Below, piece after piece: positions 15,526 to 23,814 of a DNA stretch of 64,000 nucleotides. How positions within the stretch are numbered: the stretch's first letter is position 1; each line of letters begins with the position of its first letter. The translations under genes and the position numbers were made by a program. Below the pieces are notes generated by a model. That model had not been told where the DNA came from and ran no database searches. It was given only the letters and a program-made list of their open reading frames with translations. The DNA is from an uncultured Eubacterium sp. (lineage in GTDB: Bacteria; Bacillota; Clostridia; Lachnospirales; Lachnospiraceae): contig CAJTZN010000013.1 in assembly GCA_910584065.1 (NCBI GenBank), positions 4,142 through 68,141 on the forward strand. The letters run 5' to 3'.

Positions 15526-16813
15526 AAATGGCCATTTGCTGGATCCGGCGGCCGGCCGTGACGAAGTATGTGACCTGTTTATCATGGAGGGAAAGGTGGC
15601 CGCTGTCGGAAGCCTTTCCGAAGACGAAAAAAAACGTTTTTTTGCGGATGACGTAAAAGAACTGGACGTGTCTGGTAAGTGTGTGATGCCCGGGTTTGTG
15701 GACCTTCACGTACATCTGAGGGAGCCGGGCTTTGAGTACAAAGAGACGATCCGTACCGGAACGAGGGCGGCGGCCAGGGGCGGTTTCACCGCTGTCTGCC
15801 CGATGCCGAATACGAAGCCTGTTACGGACTGCCCGGAGATGATCCGCACGGTACTCGCCATCGCGGAGAAAGACAGTCCGATCCATGTCTACCCGGTCGG
15901 CGCGGTGACGGTCGGACAGATGGGACAGCAGATGGCGGATATAGAAGGCATGGTAAAAGCCGGGGCAAAGGCGATCAGTGAGGACGGAAAGAGCGTGATG
16001 GACGCTGCTCTTTACCGCGAAGCCATGAAGGAGGCCGCGCGCCTTTCCATTCCGGTACTGGCGCACTGTGAGGACAAAAACCTTGTGGGAAAAGGCGCGA
16101 TGAACGCCGGTGCGCAGGCGGAGAAGCTGGGAATCGAGGGCATCTCGAACGCCGTGGAGGATGTGATCGTGGCGCGGGATATCCTGCTCGCCAAAGAAAC
16201 AGGGGCGAGACTGCATCTGTGCCATTGTTCCACCAAAGACAGTGTGGAGTTTATCCGGGCGGCCAAGGAAGAGGGACTGCCTGTTACAGGTGAGGTCTGT
16301 CCGCACCATTTTACGCTGACGGACGAGGATATTTTGTCGGATGACGCGAATTACAAGATGAATCCGCCGCTTCGAGGAAAAGAGGACGTAGAACGGCTGA
16401 AACAGGGACTTTCGGACGGCGTAATGGATGCCATTTCCACCGATCACGCCCCTCACGGAGCGGAAGAAAAGGCGCGCTCGATCGCGGAGGCGCCGTTTGG
16501 CATCGTCGGTTCGGAAACGGTCTTTTCACTGGCGGTGACAGAACTTGTGAGAACCGGACTTCTCAGTCTGCTGGAGCTCGTGCGGAAAATGAGCACGAAC
16601 CCCTGCCAGATCCTGGGTGTTGAGGGCGGCTCGCTGCAGCCCGGTATGCCGGCGGATGTTACGATCGCGGACTTTGATGAGACGTATGTGATCAATCGAG
16701 AAACGTTTGTCTCCAAAGGAAAAAACACGCCGTTCCACGGCAGGACAGTGTATGGCACGATCGCATATACGATCGTAGCCGGAGAGGCCGTGTATCCATT
16801 TGATGAAAACTAG
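15509..16813 (+). CDS. pyrC: Dihydroorotase
   Basis: 434 residues from a TTG at 15509 (product begins MNLWIKNGHLLDP, as the family does, with GGAGAGG about 13 bases upstream); TTG 15473 and ATG 15482 are longer alternatives. Closes carbamoyl aspartate to dihydroorotate, third step of pyrimidine synthesis. Metal ligands are visible: DLHVHLREPG, LAHCEDKNL, HLCHCSTKDS and STDHAPH. The start lies inside the Nudix-like gene, so the two are probably translationally coupled. First gene of pyrC-pyrF-lipoprotein-pyrK-pyrD-pyrE; carA/B and pyrB are not in the window. Confidence 0.93.
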   Translation: MNLWIKNGHLLDPAAGRDEVCDLFIMEGKVAAVGSLSEDEKKRFFADDVKELDVSGKCVMPGFVDLHVHLREPGFEYKETIRTGTRAAARGGFTAVCPMPNTKPVTDCPEMIRTVLAIAEKDSPIHVYPVGAVTVGQMGQQMADIEGMVKAGAKAISEDGKSVMDAALYREAMKEAARLSIPVLAHCEDKNLVGKGAMNAGAQAEKLGIEGISNAVEDVIVARDILLAKETGARLHLCHCSTKDSVEFIRAAKEEGLPVTGEVCPHHFTLTDEDILSDDANYKMNPPLRGKEDVERLKQGLSDGVMDAISTDHAPHGAEEKARSIAEAPFGIVGSETVFSLAVTELVRTGLLSLLELVRKMSTNPCQILGVEGGSLQPGMPADVTIADFDETYVINRETFVSKGKNTPFHGRTVYGTIAYTIVAGEAVYPFDEN

Positions 16814-16886
16814 TGTACGGCGCCGTCCATCGCGAGAGTCAGGGGCGGCAGGGTGCACAGGTAAACAGGAAGGAGGAGCATGCTGG

Positions 16887-17804
16887 ATGATAAATGTATT
16901 GGTGGAAGGTATTAAAAAGAAACAGGCACCGATCTTAGTAGGATTGGATCCGATGTTAAGCTATATTCCGCAGTATCTGCAGCAGGAAGCGATCAAAGAA
17001 CATGGAGAGACACTGGAAGCCGCCGCAGAAGCGGTATGGCGTTACAATAAAGAAATTGTTGATGCGATCTGTGATATCGTTCCGGCCGTGAAGCCGCAGT
17101 CCGCGATGTATGAACAGTTTGGGATCCCGGGACTTTCGGTATTTCAGCGGACCGTCGAATATTGCAAGGAAAAGGGCCTTGTCGTGATCGGGGATGTTAA
17201 GCGGGGCGACATAGGCAGCACGTCGGCGGCCTATGCTGCCGGGCATCTGGGGAAGGTGCAGGTCGGCAGCACGAAGCTAAGCGTGTTTGACGAGGATTTT
17301 ATCACGGTAAACCCGTATCTGGGAAGCGACGGCATCCAGCCGTTTATCGACGTGTGCCGCGAGGAAAAGAAAGGAATCTTTATCCTTGTGAAGACGTCAA
17401 ATCCGTCCAGCGGGGAATTCCAGGATCAGAAGATCAATGGAAAGCCACTGTATGAGCTGGTCGGAGAACATGTGGCAGAGTGGGCCGAGTCGTGTATGGG
17501 CGACGCCTACAGCTATGTCGGGGCGGTTGTCGGAGCTACTTATCCCGAAATGGGAGGCGTTCTGCGTAAGGTGATGCCGAAGTCGTATATCCTCGTTCCG
17601 GGTTATGGCGCGCAGGGCGGTACAGCGAAGGAACTGGCGCCCTATTTTAATGAAGATGGTTTAGGTGCGATCGTTGCTTCGTCGAGAGGAATCATCGCCG
17701 CGTACCGGCAGCCAGCGTATGAAAAATACGGAGAGCGCGGGTTTGCGGAGGCGGCCAGACAGGCAGCACTTGCCATGAAAGAAGATATAGATCACATATT
17801 TTAA
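16887..17804 (+). CDS. pyrF: Orotidine 5'-phosphate decarboxylase (type 2)
   Basis: 305 residues from the ATG at 16887, 10 bases after AGGAGG. Last step to UMP. Active-site segment VIGDVKRGDIGSTSAAYA has the DxKxxD signature; GLDPM at the N-terminus and VPGYGAQGGTAKE near the C-terminus are typical of the longer type 2 form. A second ATG at 16880 in another frame, better spaced for a tight site, opens only a short 11-codon frame that overlaps the start; I see no sign that it matters. Confidence 0.95.
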   Translation: MINVLVEGIKKKQAPILVGLDPMLSYIPQYLQQEAIKEHGETLEAAAEAVWRYNKEIVDAICDIVPAVKPQSAMYEQFGIPGLSVFQRTVEYCKEKGLVVIGDVKRGDIGSTSAAYAAGHLGKVQVGSTKLSVFDEDFITVNPYLGSDGIQPFIDVCREEKKGIFILVKTSNPSSGEFQDQKINGKPLYELVGEHVAEWAESCMGDAYSYVGAVVGATYPEMGGVLRKVMPKSYILVPGYGAQGGTAKELAPYFNEDGLGAIVASSRGIIAAYRQPAYEKYGERGFAEAARQAALAMKEDIDHIF

Positions 17805-17823
17805 ATGAAAGAGAGGATTTATC

Positions 17824-18753
17824 ATGAAAGCAGTAAAAAAATTAGTTGGTTTGATGTTGTGTTTTGCCCTTACCGCCGGATGCCTGATCGGATGCGGAGG
17901 TACGAGTGCGAATGATGAGGAGATTCTGACCAGTGCGCTGAAAAGCATGAATGAGGCGGCAAACTTTGATATGACGGCCAAGATGACCGGAAAAATGTCG
18001 ATGAAGATGGGGGAAATATCCCAGGACATGGATCTGAGTACGGATATCACGGGTACGCAGTTTACGGATCCGTTGAAGACAAAAGTGGTGTCAACGGTAA
18101 AAACGGCCGGAACTACTGTTGAGACAGAGAGTTATGTGCAAAAAGAAGACGACAAATATGTCGTGTACACAAAAGCAGCAGGTACCTGGAGCAAAATGGT
18201 CCTCGGTGATCTTGACCAGGCGATGGCGTCAACCGGAATGAGTTCCGTCGGTGAACAGCTGAAAGAAGATGTGAGCAGATACACGAAAAAGGATGACGTC
18301 GAGAAAGATGGAAAAAAATATCTGGCGTATGAGTATACGGTTAGCGGTGATGAGATCAAGGAAATGATGAACAGTGCGGCATCTTCCCTGGGATCGGTCA
18401 TGAAGGGGCAGTCCGACAGCGGCGAAATGGAGAAAATGCTCAATGATATGGTAAAAGACATCGGGGATATTAAGATGAACGTTCTCTTTGACCGCGAGAA
18501 TCAAGCCGTCTATCAGATTGATTATGACATGACTGAGATGATGAATAAGATGATGAAATCGCTGATGGATTCGATTTCCAAAATGTCCGCAGAAAAAGGT
18601 GGACAGGAGGCAGCCCAGCTTTCAGCTATGACCATGGACGTGTCGGAAATGAAGATGGTATGCAACTATTCGAATATCGGTTCGGCTGCTGATTTTGAGA
18701 TCCCGAAGGAAGCTCTTGACGCAAAAGAGATGGATCTCGGCAGCGGGGAGTAA
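17824..18753 (+). CDS. Putative lipoprotein embedded in the pyr operon
   Basis: 309 residues, ATG at 17824 after AGAGAGGATTTATC. Signal peptide with lipobox-like LIGC (Cys24 as the lipid site; LTAGC is an alternative). The mature part is Met- and Lys-rich with the strand pattern of LolA/LppX-like or DUF6612-type lipoproteins (repeated MTAKMTGKMSMKMG, MDLSTDI, ESYVQKEDDKYVVYTK). No catalytic motif. The 19-base gap after pyrF and 6-base gap before pyrK show it is co-transcribed, although surface lipoproteins have no obvious link to pyrimidine synthesis. Confidence 0.8.
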   Translation: MKAVKKLVGLMLCFALTAGCLIGCGGTSANDEEILTSALKSMNEAANFDMTAKMTGKMSMKMGEISQDMDLSTDITGTQFTDPLKTKVVSTVKTAGTTVETESYVQKEDDKYVVYTKAAGTWSKMVLGDLDQAMASTGMSSVGEQLKEDVSRYTKKDDVEKDGKKYLAYEYTVSGDEIKEMMNSAASSLGSVMKGQSDSGEMEKMLNDMVKDIGDIKMNVLFDRENQAVYQIDYDMTEMMNKMMKSLMDSISKMSAEKGGQEAAQLSAMTMDVSEMKMVCNYSNIGSAADFEIPKEALDAKEMDLGSGE

Positions 18754-18759
18754 TTTCTT

Positions 18760-19581
18760 ATGAGTAAATTGAAATGTGATTGTAGTGTTCGGGAGTCAGT
18801 TGAACTGGCTCCCGGCGTGTTCAGTTTATGGCTTTTGGCTCCGGAAATCGTAAAGCAGGCGGTTCCCGGGCAGTTTGTCTCCCTGTACTGCGGAGAGAAG
18901 GACCGTCTTCTGCCGAGACCGATCAGCATTTGTGAACTGGATGCGGAGCAGGGGCTTTTGCGCCTCGTGTTCCGGGTCGTCGGTGCGGGGACGCAGGAGT
19001 TTTCGTCCCTTTCGGCTGGTGATACGGTTGAGGTGCTGGGGCCGCTGGGGAATGGATATGTCAGGGAAGAGGGGGAACCCCTCCTGATAGGAGGAGGCGA
19101 ATCCCTCCTTATAGGAGGAGGGATTGGGGTTCCGCCGATGCTGGAACTGGCGAAACAGGCTTCGGGTTCGGGGCATGTAACGGTTGTGCTCGGGTACCGC
19201 GATTGCCATACTTTTTTGAAGGATGAGTTTGAGAAGTACGGCACGGTTTTTGTGGCGACGGAGGATGGCAGCGTCGGCACTAAGGGTACCGTGCTGGATG
19301 CGATTACCAGACATCATATTTGTGATGAGACAGACGGCGGACGATCGTTTGATACGATCTGTGCGTGCGGGCCGGCGCCAATGCTTCGCGGCGTGAAGGC
19401 TTTTGGACTCGAGCGGGGGATCGTTACCTATCTTTCATTGGAAGAGAGGATGGCGTGCGGGATCGGGGCGTGTCTCGGCTGTGTATGCCAGACGACGTCG
19501 ATTGATCCGCATTCAAAAGTGAAAAACGCGCGGGTGTGCAAGGACGGGCCGGTATTTTTGTCTACGGATGTAGAAGTGTAG
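18760..19581 (+). CDS. pyrK: Dihydroorotate dehydrogenase electron-transfer subunit
   Basis: 273 residues, ATG at 18760 after GGGGAG. FAD/2Fe-2S subunit that passes electrons from PyrD to NAD. FAD-binding RPISICE (about 48-54), nucleotide-binding LLIGGGIGVPP, and C-terminal cluster MACGIGACLGCVC with a later Cys (VCKDGPVF). Odd: the LLIGGG segment is doubled (EPLLIGGG at 106-113, ESLLIGGG at 114-121) by an in-frame 24-base duplication at 19075-19122, so the protein carries 8 extra residues beside the cofactor site. Otherwise the frame is intact. Confidence 0.95.
   Translation: MSKLKCDCSVRESVELAPGVFSLWLLAPEIVKQAVPGQFVSLYCGEKDRLLPRPISICELDAEQGLLRLVFRVVGAGTQEFSSLSAGDTVEVLGPLGNGYVREEGEPLLIGGGESLLIGGGIGVPPMLELAKQASGSGHVTVVLGYRDCHTFLKDEFEKYGTVFVATEDGSVGTKGTVLDAITRHHICDETDGGRSFDTICACGPAPMLRGVKAFGLERGIVTYLSLEERMACGIGACLGCVCQTTSIDPHSKVKNARVCKDGPVFLSTDVEV
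19075..19122 (+). repeat. 24-bp tandem duplication inside pyrK
   Basis: Units 19075-19098 and 19099-19122 match at 21 of 24 bases. Each holds a palindromic CCTCCT...AGGAGG. Each unit encodes ExLLIGGG. Confidence 0.85.
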
Positions 19582-19596
19582 ATGTGGAATGTGACA

Positions 19597-19669
19597 GTCA
19601 GGACCTGCAGGCCGGTATGTCAGTGTTTGCAGACCGGGCACGTCAGGACTTGCAGGCCGGAAACGTCAG
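19597..19669 (+). repeat. Three 22-23 bp tandem units between pyrK and pyrD
   Basis: Units at 19597-19618, 19619-19641 and 19642-19664, each starting GTCAG, with a fourth partial GTCAG. Units 1 and 3 are nearly identical (GTCAGGACYTGCAGGCCGG). They fill most of the 101-base gap and end just before the pyrD ribosome site. Confidence 0.7.
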
Positions 19670-19682
19670 AATGGGGGTAAAT

Positions 19683-20585
19683 ATGAGTTTAGAAGTAGAG
19701 TTTGCCGGTGTTACTTTTAAAAATCCGGTTACGACTGCATCCGGTACCTTTGGTTCCGGAATGGAATATAGTGAGTTTGTCGCGCTGGACAAACTGGGGG
19801 CGGTCACGACGAAAGGCGTGGCGAATGTCCCCTGGCAGGGGAATCCGACCCCGCGGGTGGCGGAGACCCACGCAGGTATGCTGAATGCCATTGGATTGCA
19901 GAATCCGGGCATTGAGACGTTGATCGAGCGGGATATTCCGTTTCTCCGTGAACATCGTGCGAAAATCATTGTCAATGTGTGCGGGCGCTCAAAAGAGGAT
20001 TATGTCGAGGTAGTAGAGCGGCTGGCGCAGGAAGACGTGGATATGCTGGAGATCAATATTTCCTGCCCGAATGTGAAAGCGGGCGGAATCGCGTTCGGAC
20101 AGGATCCGGGCTGCGCCGAAGATATTACGAAGGCGGTAAAAGCGGTGGCAGGGCAGCCGGTGATCATGAAGCTGAGCCCGAATGTGACCGATATTGCGGA
20201 GATGGCAAGAGCGGTCGAGGCGGGCGGGGCGGACGGCGTTTCGCTGATCAATACACTGACGGGAATGAAGATCGATGTGGCGAGAAAGACATTTGCGCTG
20301 GCGAACCAGACGGGCGGCATGTCAGGCCCCTGTGTGAAGCCGGTCGCCGTGCGCATGGTATACCAGGCGGCACACGCCGTGAAGATCCCGGTGCTCGGCA
20401 TGGGCGGGATCCAGAATACGGAGGACGCGTTGGAGTTTCTTATGGCGGGGGCGACGATGGTCGCTGTCGGTACGGCGAATTTCTTTCATCCGTATGTGAC
20501 GTCCGAGATCGTGGATGGGTTAGAGGCTTATGTGGAACAGGAGGGCCTTTCCAGCATTATGGATATTGTGGGGATCGTTGGGTAG
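19683..20585 (+). CDS. pyrD: Dihydroorotate dehydrogenase, catalytic subunit (class 1B)
   Basis: 300 residues from the ATG at 19683 (GGGGGTAAAT upstream); the long frame from 19536 runs through repeats and the pyrK end. Oxidises dihydroorotate with FMN. Motifs: TTASGTFGSG at the N-terminus, LEINISCPNVKAGG, VSLINTLTGMKID and GMGGIQNTEDALEFLMAGA for FMN phosphate binding. Works as a heterotetramer with PyrK. Confidence 0.95.
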   Translation: MSLEVEFAGVTFKNPVTTASGTFGSGMEYSEFVALDKLGAVTTKGVANVPWQGNPTPRVAETHAGMLNAIGLQNPGIETLIERDIPFLREHRAKIIVNVCGRSKEDYVEVVERLAQEDVDMLEINISCPNVKAGGIAFGQDPGCAEDITKAVKAVAGQPVIMKLSPNVTDIAEMARAVEAGGADGVSLINTLTGMKIDVARKTFALANQTGGMSGPCVKPVAVRMVYQAAHAVKIPVLGMGGIQNTEDALEFLMAGATMVAVGTANFFHPYVTSEIVDGLEAYVEQEGLSSIMDIVGIVG

Positions 20586-20620
20586 CATAGTGATAAGGAT
20601 GGACAGGAGGTTTGTGTTTT

Positions 20621-21298
20621 ATGCAGCAGTACAAAGAAGAATTTATTCATTTTATGGTAAAATGTGATGTGTTGAAATTCGGGGACTTTACGCTGAAGAG
20701 CGGCAGAAAATCCCCGTTTTTTATGAATGCGGGCGCGTATGTGACCGGGGCGCAGCTGGCGAAGCTGGGAGAGTATTACGCGAAGGCGATCTACGACAAG
20801 TACGGGGCGGATTTCGATGTACTGTTCGGGCCGGCGTACAAGGGGATCCCGCTCAGCGTGGCGACGACGATCGCGTTCGACCGCCTTTACGGAAAGGAAA
20901 TCCGTTACTGCTCAAACCGGAAGGAAGAGAAGGACCACGGAGATACCGGTATTCTTCTGGGCAGCAAAATACAGGACGGGGACCGGGTTGTGATCATCGA
21001 GGATGTGACGACGTCCGGCAAGTCGATCGAGGAAACGTACCCAATCGTGAAGGCGCAGGGCGATGTGGAAGTTCTGGGGCTGATGGTTTCCCTGAATCGT
21101 ATGGAAAGAGGAAAGACCGAACAGTGCGCGCTCGATGAGATCAGGGAAGTGTACGGCATGGAAACCGGCGCGATCGTGACGATGGAGGAAGTCGTGGAAT
21201 GCCTGTACAATAAGGAGTGTGAGGGCAGGATCGTCATAGATGACGCGATGAAGGAAAAGATAGACCGCTATTATGAAGAATACGGCGCGCGTACATAA
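20621..21298 (+). CDS. pyrE: Orotate phosphoribosyltransferase
   Basis: 225 residues from the ATG at 20621, 10 bases after AGGAGG; a GTG at 20612 is closer to the site and in frame, so the start is uncertain by 3 residues. Joins orotate and PRPP to OMP. PRPP loop VVIIEDVTTSGKS is complete, and KYGADFDVLFGPAYKGIPL is the usual hood region. Last gene of the pyr cluster. Confidence 0.95.
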   Translation: MQQYKEEFIHFMVKCDVLKFGDFTLKSGRKSPFFMNAGAYVTGAQLAKLGEYYAKAIYDKYGADFDVLFGPAYKGIPLSVATTIAFDRLYGKEIRYCSNRKEEKDHGDTGILLGSKIQDGDRVVIIEDVTTSGKSIEETYPIVKAQGDVEVLGLMVSLNRMERGKTEQCALDEIREVYGMETGAIVTMEEVVECLYNKECEGRIVIDDAMKEKIDRYYEEYGART

Positions 21299-21310
21299 AG
21301 AGGCGGGGGT

Positions 21311-21397
21311 GTTTAACAGATAAGGGTTGTTTAACAGATAGGGCTTGTTTGGCGGACAGGGTTGTTTGGCAGACAGGCCTGTTTGGCAAATGCAGTT
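21311..21397 (+). repeat. Five 17-18 bp tandem units after pyrE
   Basis: Units at 21311-21328, 21329-21346, 21347-21363, 21364-21380 and 21381-21397, each beginning GTTTRRC followed by an R-GA-like core and ending near GGGTT or GGCCT. Together they make up most of the 125-base gap to the galactosidase. Confidence 0.75.
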
Positions 21398-21423
21398 TGA
21401 GTGGATGAGAAATGGAGGAGAGT

Positions 21424-23586
21424 ATGGGCGAGTCAGTGGATCGGGAACTATTGAGCAAGTTTGACTTTGGGGATATGCAGCTGCGGTATTATCTGGAGAC
21501 GGAAAAGCGGCGGGTTGTATTTAGCGTTGTTCCGCTGCATATGGAGCGGGAGATCAGGGAGTACAAGTTTTCGCGGGGGGACAGCATGGTACAGTACAAG
21601 GTTTTGGGCGATGCGTATCCGGCCAGCTATGTGGGCGGCGTCACCATGCACAATAGCGGTACGACGGCGGAGCATGTTTCGTATGAACGCCAGGAGGTAC
21701 GGGACAGGGACGGTGGGGAAACCGAAGTCCGTACGTATCTGCGGGATGAGCGGGGATATGAGATCTGCCACATCGTCCGCTGGCGGCCGGGGGACGAGTA
21801 TTTCGAGTGTCATAGCGAGTTTCGCAATGACTCGGATCAGGACGTCACGCTGGAAAATCTCACGAGTTTTTGTATCAATGAGATCACGCCGTTTCAAAAA
21901 GGGGATGCGCGGAACACGATGGTGCTGCACCGCATCCGCTCGAAGTGGAGCCAGGAAGGAAGGCTGGTCAGCGAGAGCATCGAGGATCTGCAGCTGGAGC
22001 CGTCCTGGTGTCTCTGGTCCCCTCACGCGGAGCGGTTCGGGCAGCTTGGTTCGCAGCCGGTCAGGAAATATTTTCCGTTTATGGCGGTGGAGGACACGAA
22101 AGCCGGCGTCGTGTGGGGCGTGCAGCTTGCCCACGAGGCGTCCTGGCAGATGGAACTGTACCGGCGGGACGATGCGCTGGTGATGGATGGCGGACTGGCC
22201 GACCGCGAATTTGGACACTGGATGAAAACGATCGAGCCGGGTGGGACATTTACCACGCCGACTGCCATCGTATCTGTTTTTCAGGGGAGTGTGGATCTTC
22301 TCTGCCAGCGTCTGGCGACGGCGGCGAAACGGTGTGTGGAAGCCGGTCCGGAGTCGGAGCAGGAACTTCCGATCCTCTTCAATGAGTACTGTACGACGTG
22401 GGGGCTTCCGTCCCATGAAAACATCAAGGGGATCCTGGAGGCCATCAAGGACAAGCCGATCCGCTATTTTGTCGTGGACTGCGGCTGGTTTGTCGAAGAG
22501 GGTGTGGACTGGTCGGTCAGTATGGGCGACTATGTCCCCTCGGACCGATTATTTCCAAAAGGAATGAAACATACGGCGGATATGATTCGGCAGTACGGGA
22601 TGAAGCCGGGCATCTGGTTTGAGATCGACAACGTCGGGCACCGTTCCCACGCGTTTTCCGATCACGAGGAACATCTGTTGAAGCGCGACGGTTATACGCT
22701 TACCACGGAAACCAGACGTTTTTGGGATATGCGTGATCCCTGGGTGCAGGAGCATCTGGCGGAGCTAGTGATCGGCCGGCTCAAGGAGTGCGGGTTTGAA
22801 TATATGAAAATGGATTATAATGAGACGATCGGCATCGGCTGCGACGGCGCGGAGTCGCTCGGCGAGGGGCTGCGGCAGCAGATGGAGGCGTCCATGGCGT
22901 TCATCGAGCGTGTTAAGCGGGAAGTGCCGGGCATTATCCTGGAAAATTGCGCGTCGGGCGGGCATAAACTGGAGCCGCTCATGATGCGTCTGTGCAGCAT
23001 GGCTTCGTTTTCCGACGCCCATGAATGCGAGGAGATACCGCTGATCGCGGCCAACTTACACCGCTGTATCCTGCCGTCTCAGAGCCAGATCTGGGCGGTG
23101 ATACGAAAGGAGTACGATACGAAGCGCATTTCGTACATAATGGCCAGCACATTTCTCGGAAGGATGTGCCTGTCTGGGGATGTGACGGAACTGAATGAGG
23201 AACAGTGGCGTGTGATCGATGAAGCGATGGCATTTTACCAGAACGCTGCGCCGGTGATCAAAAACGGGGTCACGTATTTTCACGGGGAAAAGCTGCCGAG
23301 CGACCGCCATCCACAGGGATGGCAGGGCATCGTACGCAAATCGAAAGAGGATGGCGCCACGCTTGTGGTCGTCCACACGTTTGCCGGTCCGTGTCCGGAA
23401 ACGATACGGATTGAACTTCCGGACGGGTGCGGCGATCAAGTGACGCAGGTGTATTCGTACCGGGAGCAGGCGGTGACGGTCGACTGCGGAGCGGATTGCG
23501 GTTCGGATCGCAGGACGGGCTGCAGGGCGCTTGTCATCGACCGTGTAACGGAGTGGGAAGGAATCGGGATTTATCTGACTTCGTAA
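21424..23586 (+). CDS. Alpha-galactosidase, GH36
   Basis: 720 residues from the ATG at 21424, which has GGAGGAGAGT directly before it (the ATG at 21412 contains that site). Hydrolyses alpha-1,6-galactosides such as raffinose or melibiose. N-terminal beta-supersandwich (about 1-300), TIM barrel with the nucleophile Asp in YMKMDYNETIG (about 470), and acid/base Asp in ASFSDAHECEE. ENCASGGHKLEP is another GH36 marker. No signal peptide, so it acts on imported sugars. No transporter or regulator lies beside it, unlike typical raffinose operons. Confidence 0.92.
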   Translation: MGESVDRELLSKFDFGDMQLRYYLETEKRRVVFSVVPLHMEREIREYKFSRGDSMVQYKVLGDAYPASYVGGVTMHNSGTTAEHVSYERQEVRDRDGGETEVRTYLRDERGYEICHIVRWRPGDEYFECHSEFRNDSDQDVTLENLTSFCINEITPFQKGDARNTMVLHRIRSKWSQEGRLVSESIEDLQLEPSWCLWSPHAERFGQLGSQPVRKYFPFMAVEDTKAGVVWGVQLAHEASWQMELYRRDDALVMDGGLADREFGHWMKTIEPGGTFTTPTAIVSVFQGSVDLLCQRLATAAKRCVEAGPESEQELPILFNEYCTTWGLPSHENIKGILEAIKDKPIRYFVVDCGWFVEEGVDWSVSMGDYVPSDRLFPKGMKHTADMIRQYGMKPGIWFEIDNVGHRSHAFSDHEEHLLKRDGYTLTTETRRFWDMRDPWVQEHLAELVIGRLKECGFEYMKMDYNETIGIGCDGAESLGEGLRQQMEASMAFIERVKREVPGIILENCASGGHKLEPLMMRLCSMASFSDAHECEEIPLIAANLHRCILPSQSQIWAVIRKEYDTKRISYIMASTFLGRMCLSGDVTELNEEQWRVIDEAMAFYQNAAPVIKNGVTYFHGEKLPSDRHPQGWQGIVRKSKEDGATLVVVHTFAGPCPETIRIELPDGCGDQVTQVYSYREQAVTVDCGADCGSDRRTGCRALVIDRVTEWEGIGIYLTS

Positions 23587-23644
23587 GACGGGAAACGTTT
23601 TGCGGGGCAGGAAATAGGGAGCTGGAGATGGGGAAGCAGATCTT

Positions 23645-23678
23645 AAAAGGTGCGCGTTTTATCGCCGCACCTTTTTTT
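23645..23678 (+). terminator. Terminator after alpha-galactosidase
   Basis: AAGGTGCG paired with CGCACCTT around an 11-base loop, followed by seven T. It isolates the galactosidase from the invertible segment. Confidence 0.85.
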
Positions 23679-23720
23679 AGCTCACAGGTATGAAGATGGT
23701 TAATTTTGGGCATAACAAAA

Positions 23721-23749
23721 ATGCAACATTTGTATATAAAATGTTGCAT
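23721..23749 (+). repeat. Left inverted recombination site (site L)
   Basis: Arm ATGCAACATTT (23721-23731), 7-bp core GTATATA, arm AAATGTTGCAT (23739-23749). The arms are perfect inverted repeats of each other, as in tyrosine recombinase core sites. Its reverse complement recurs at 24455-24483 with 26 of 29 matches. Flanking A and T runs also make it look like a weak two-way terminator. Confidence 0.85.
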
Positions 23750-23768
23750 TTTTTGTTTGACATAATAT

Positions 23769-23794
23769 ATATCGGAACGTCAAAAGAATACTTA
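23769..23794 (-). promoter_or_regulatory. Sigma-D/sigma-28-like promoter pointing out of the invertible segment
   Basis: On the minus strand TAAG (23791-23794), exactly 15 bases, CCGATAT (23769-23775), against the motility sigma consensus TAAA-N15-GCCGATAW. The start would be near 23761, about 12 bases before site L. As drawn it fires leftward toward the galactosidase terminator; after inversion it would fire toward csrA and flagellin. Confidence 0.65.
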
Positions 23795-23814
23795 ACCCCT
23801 TTTCTAAAAAATAT

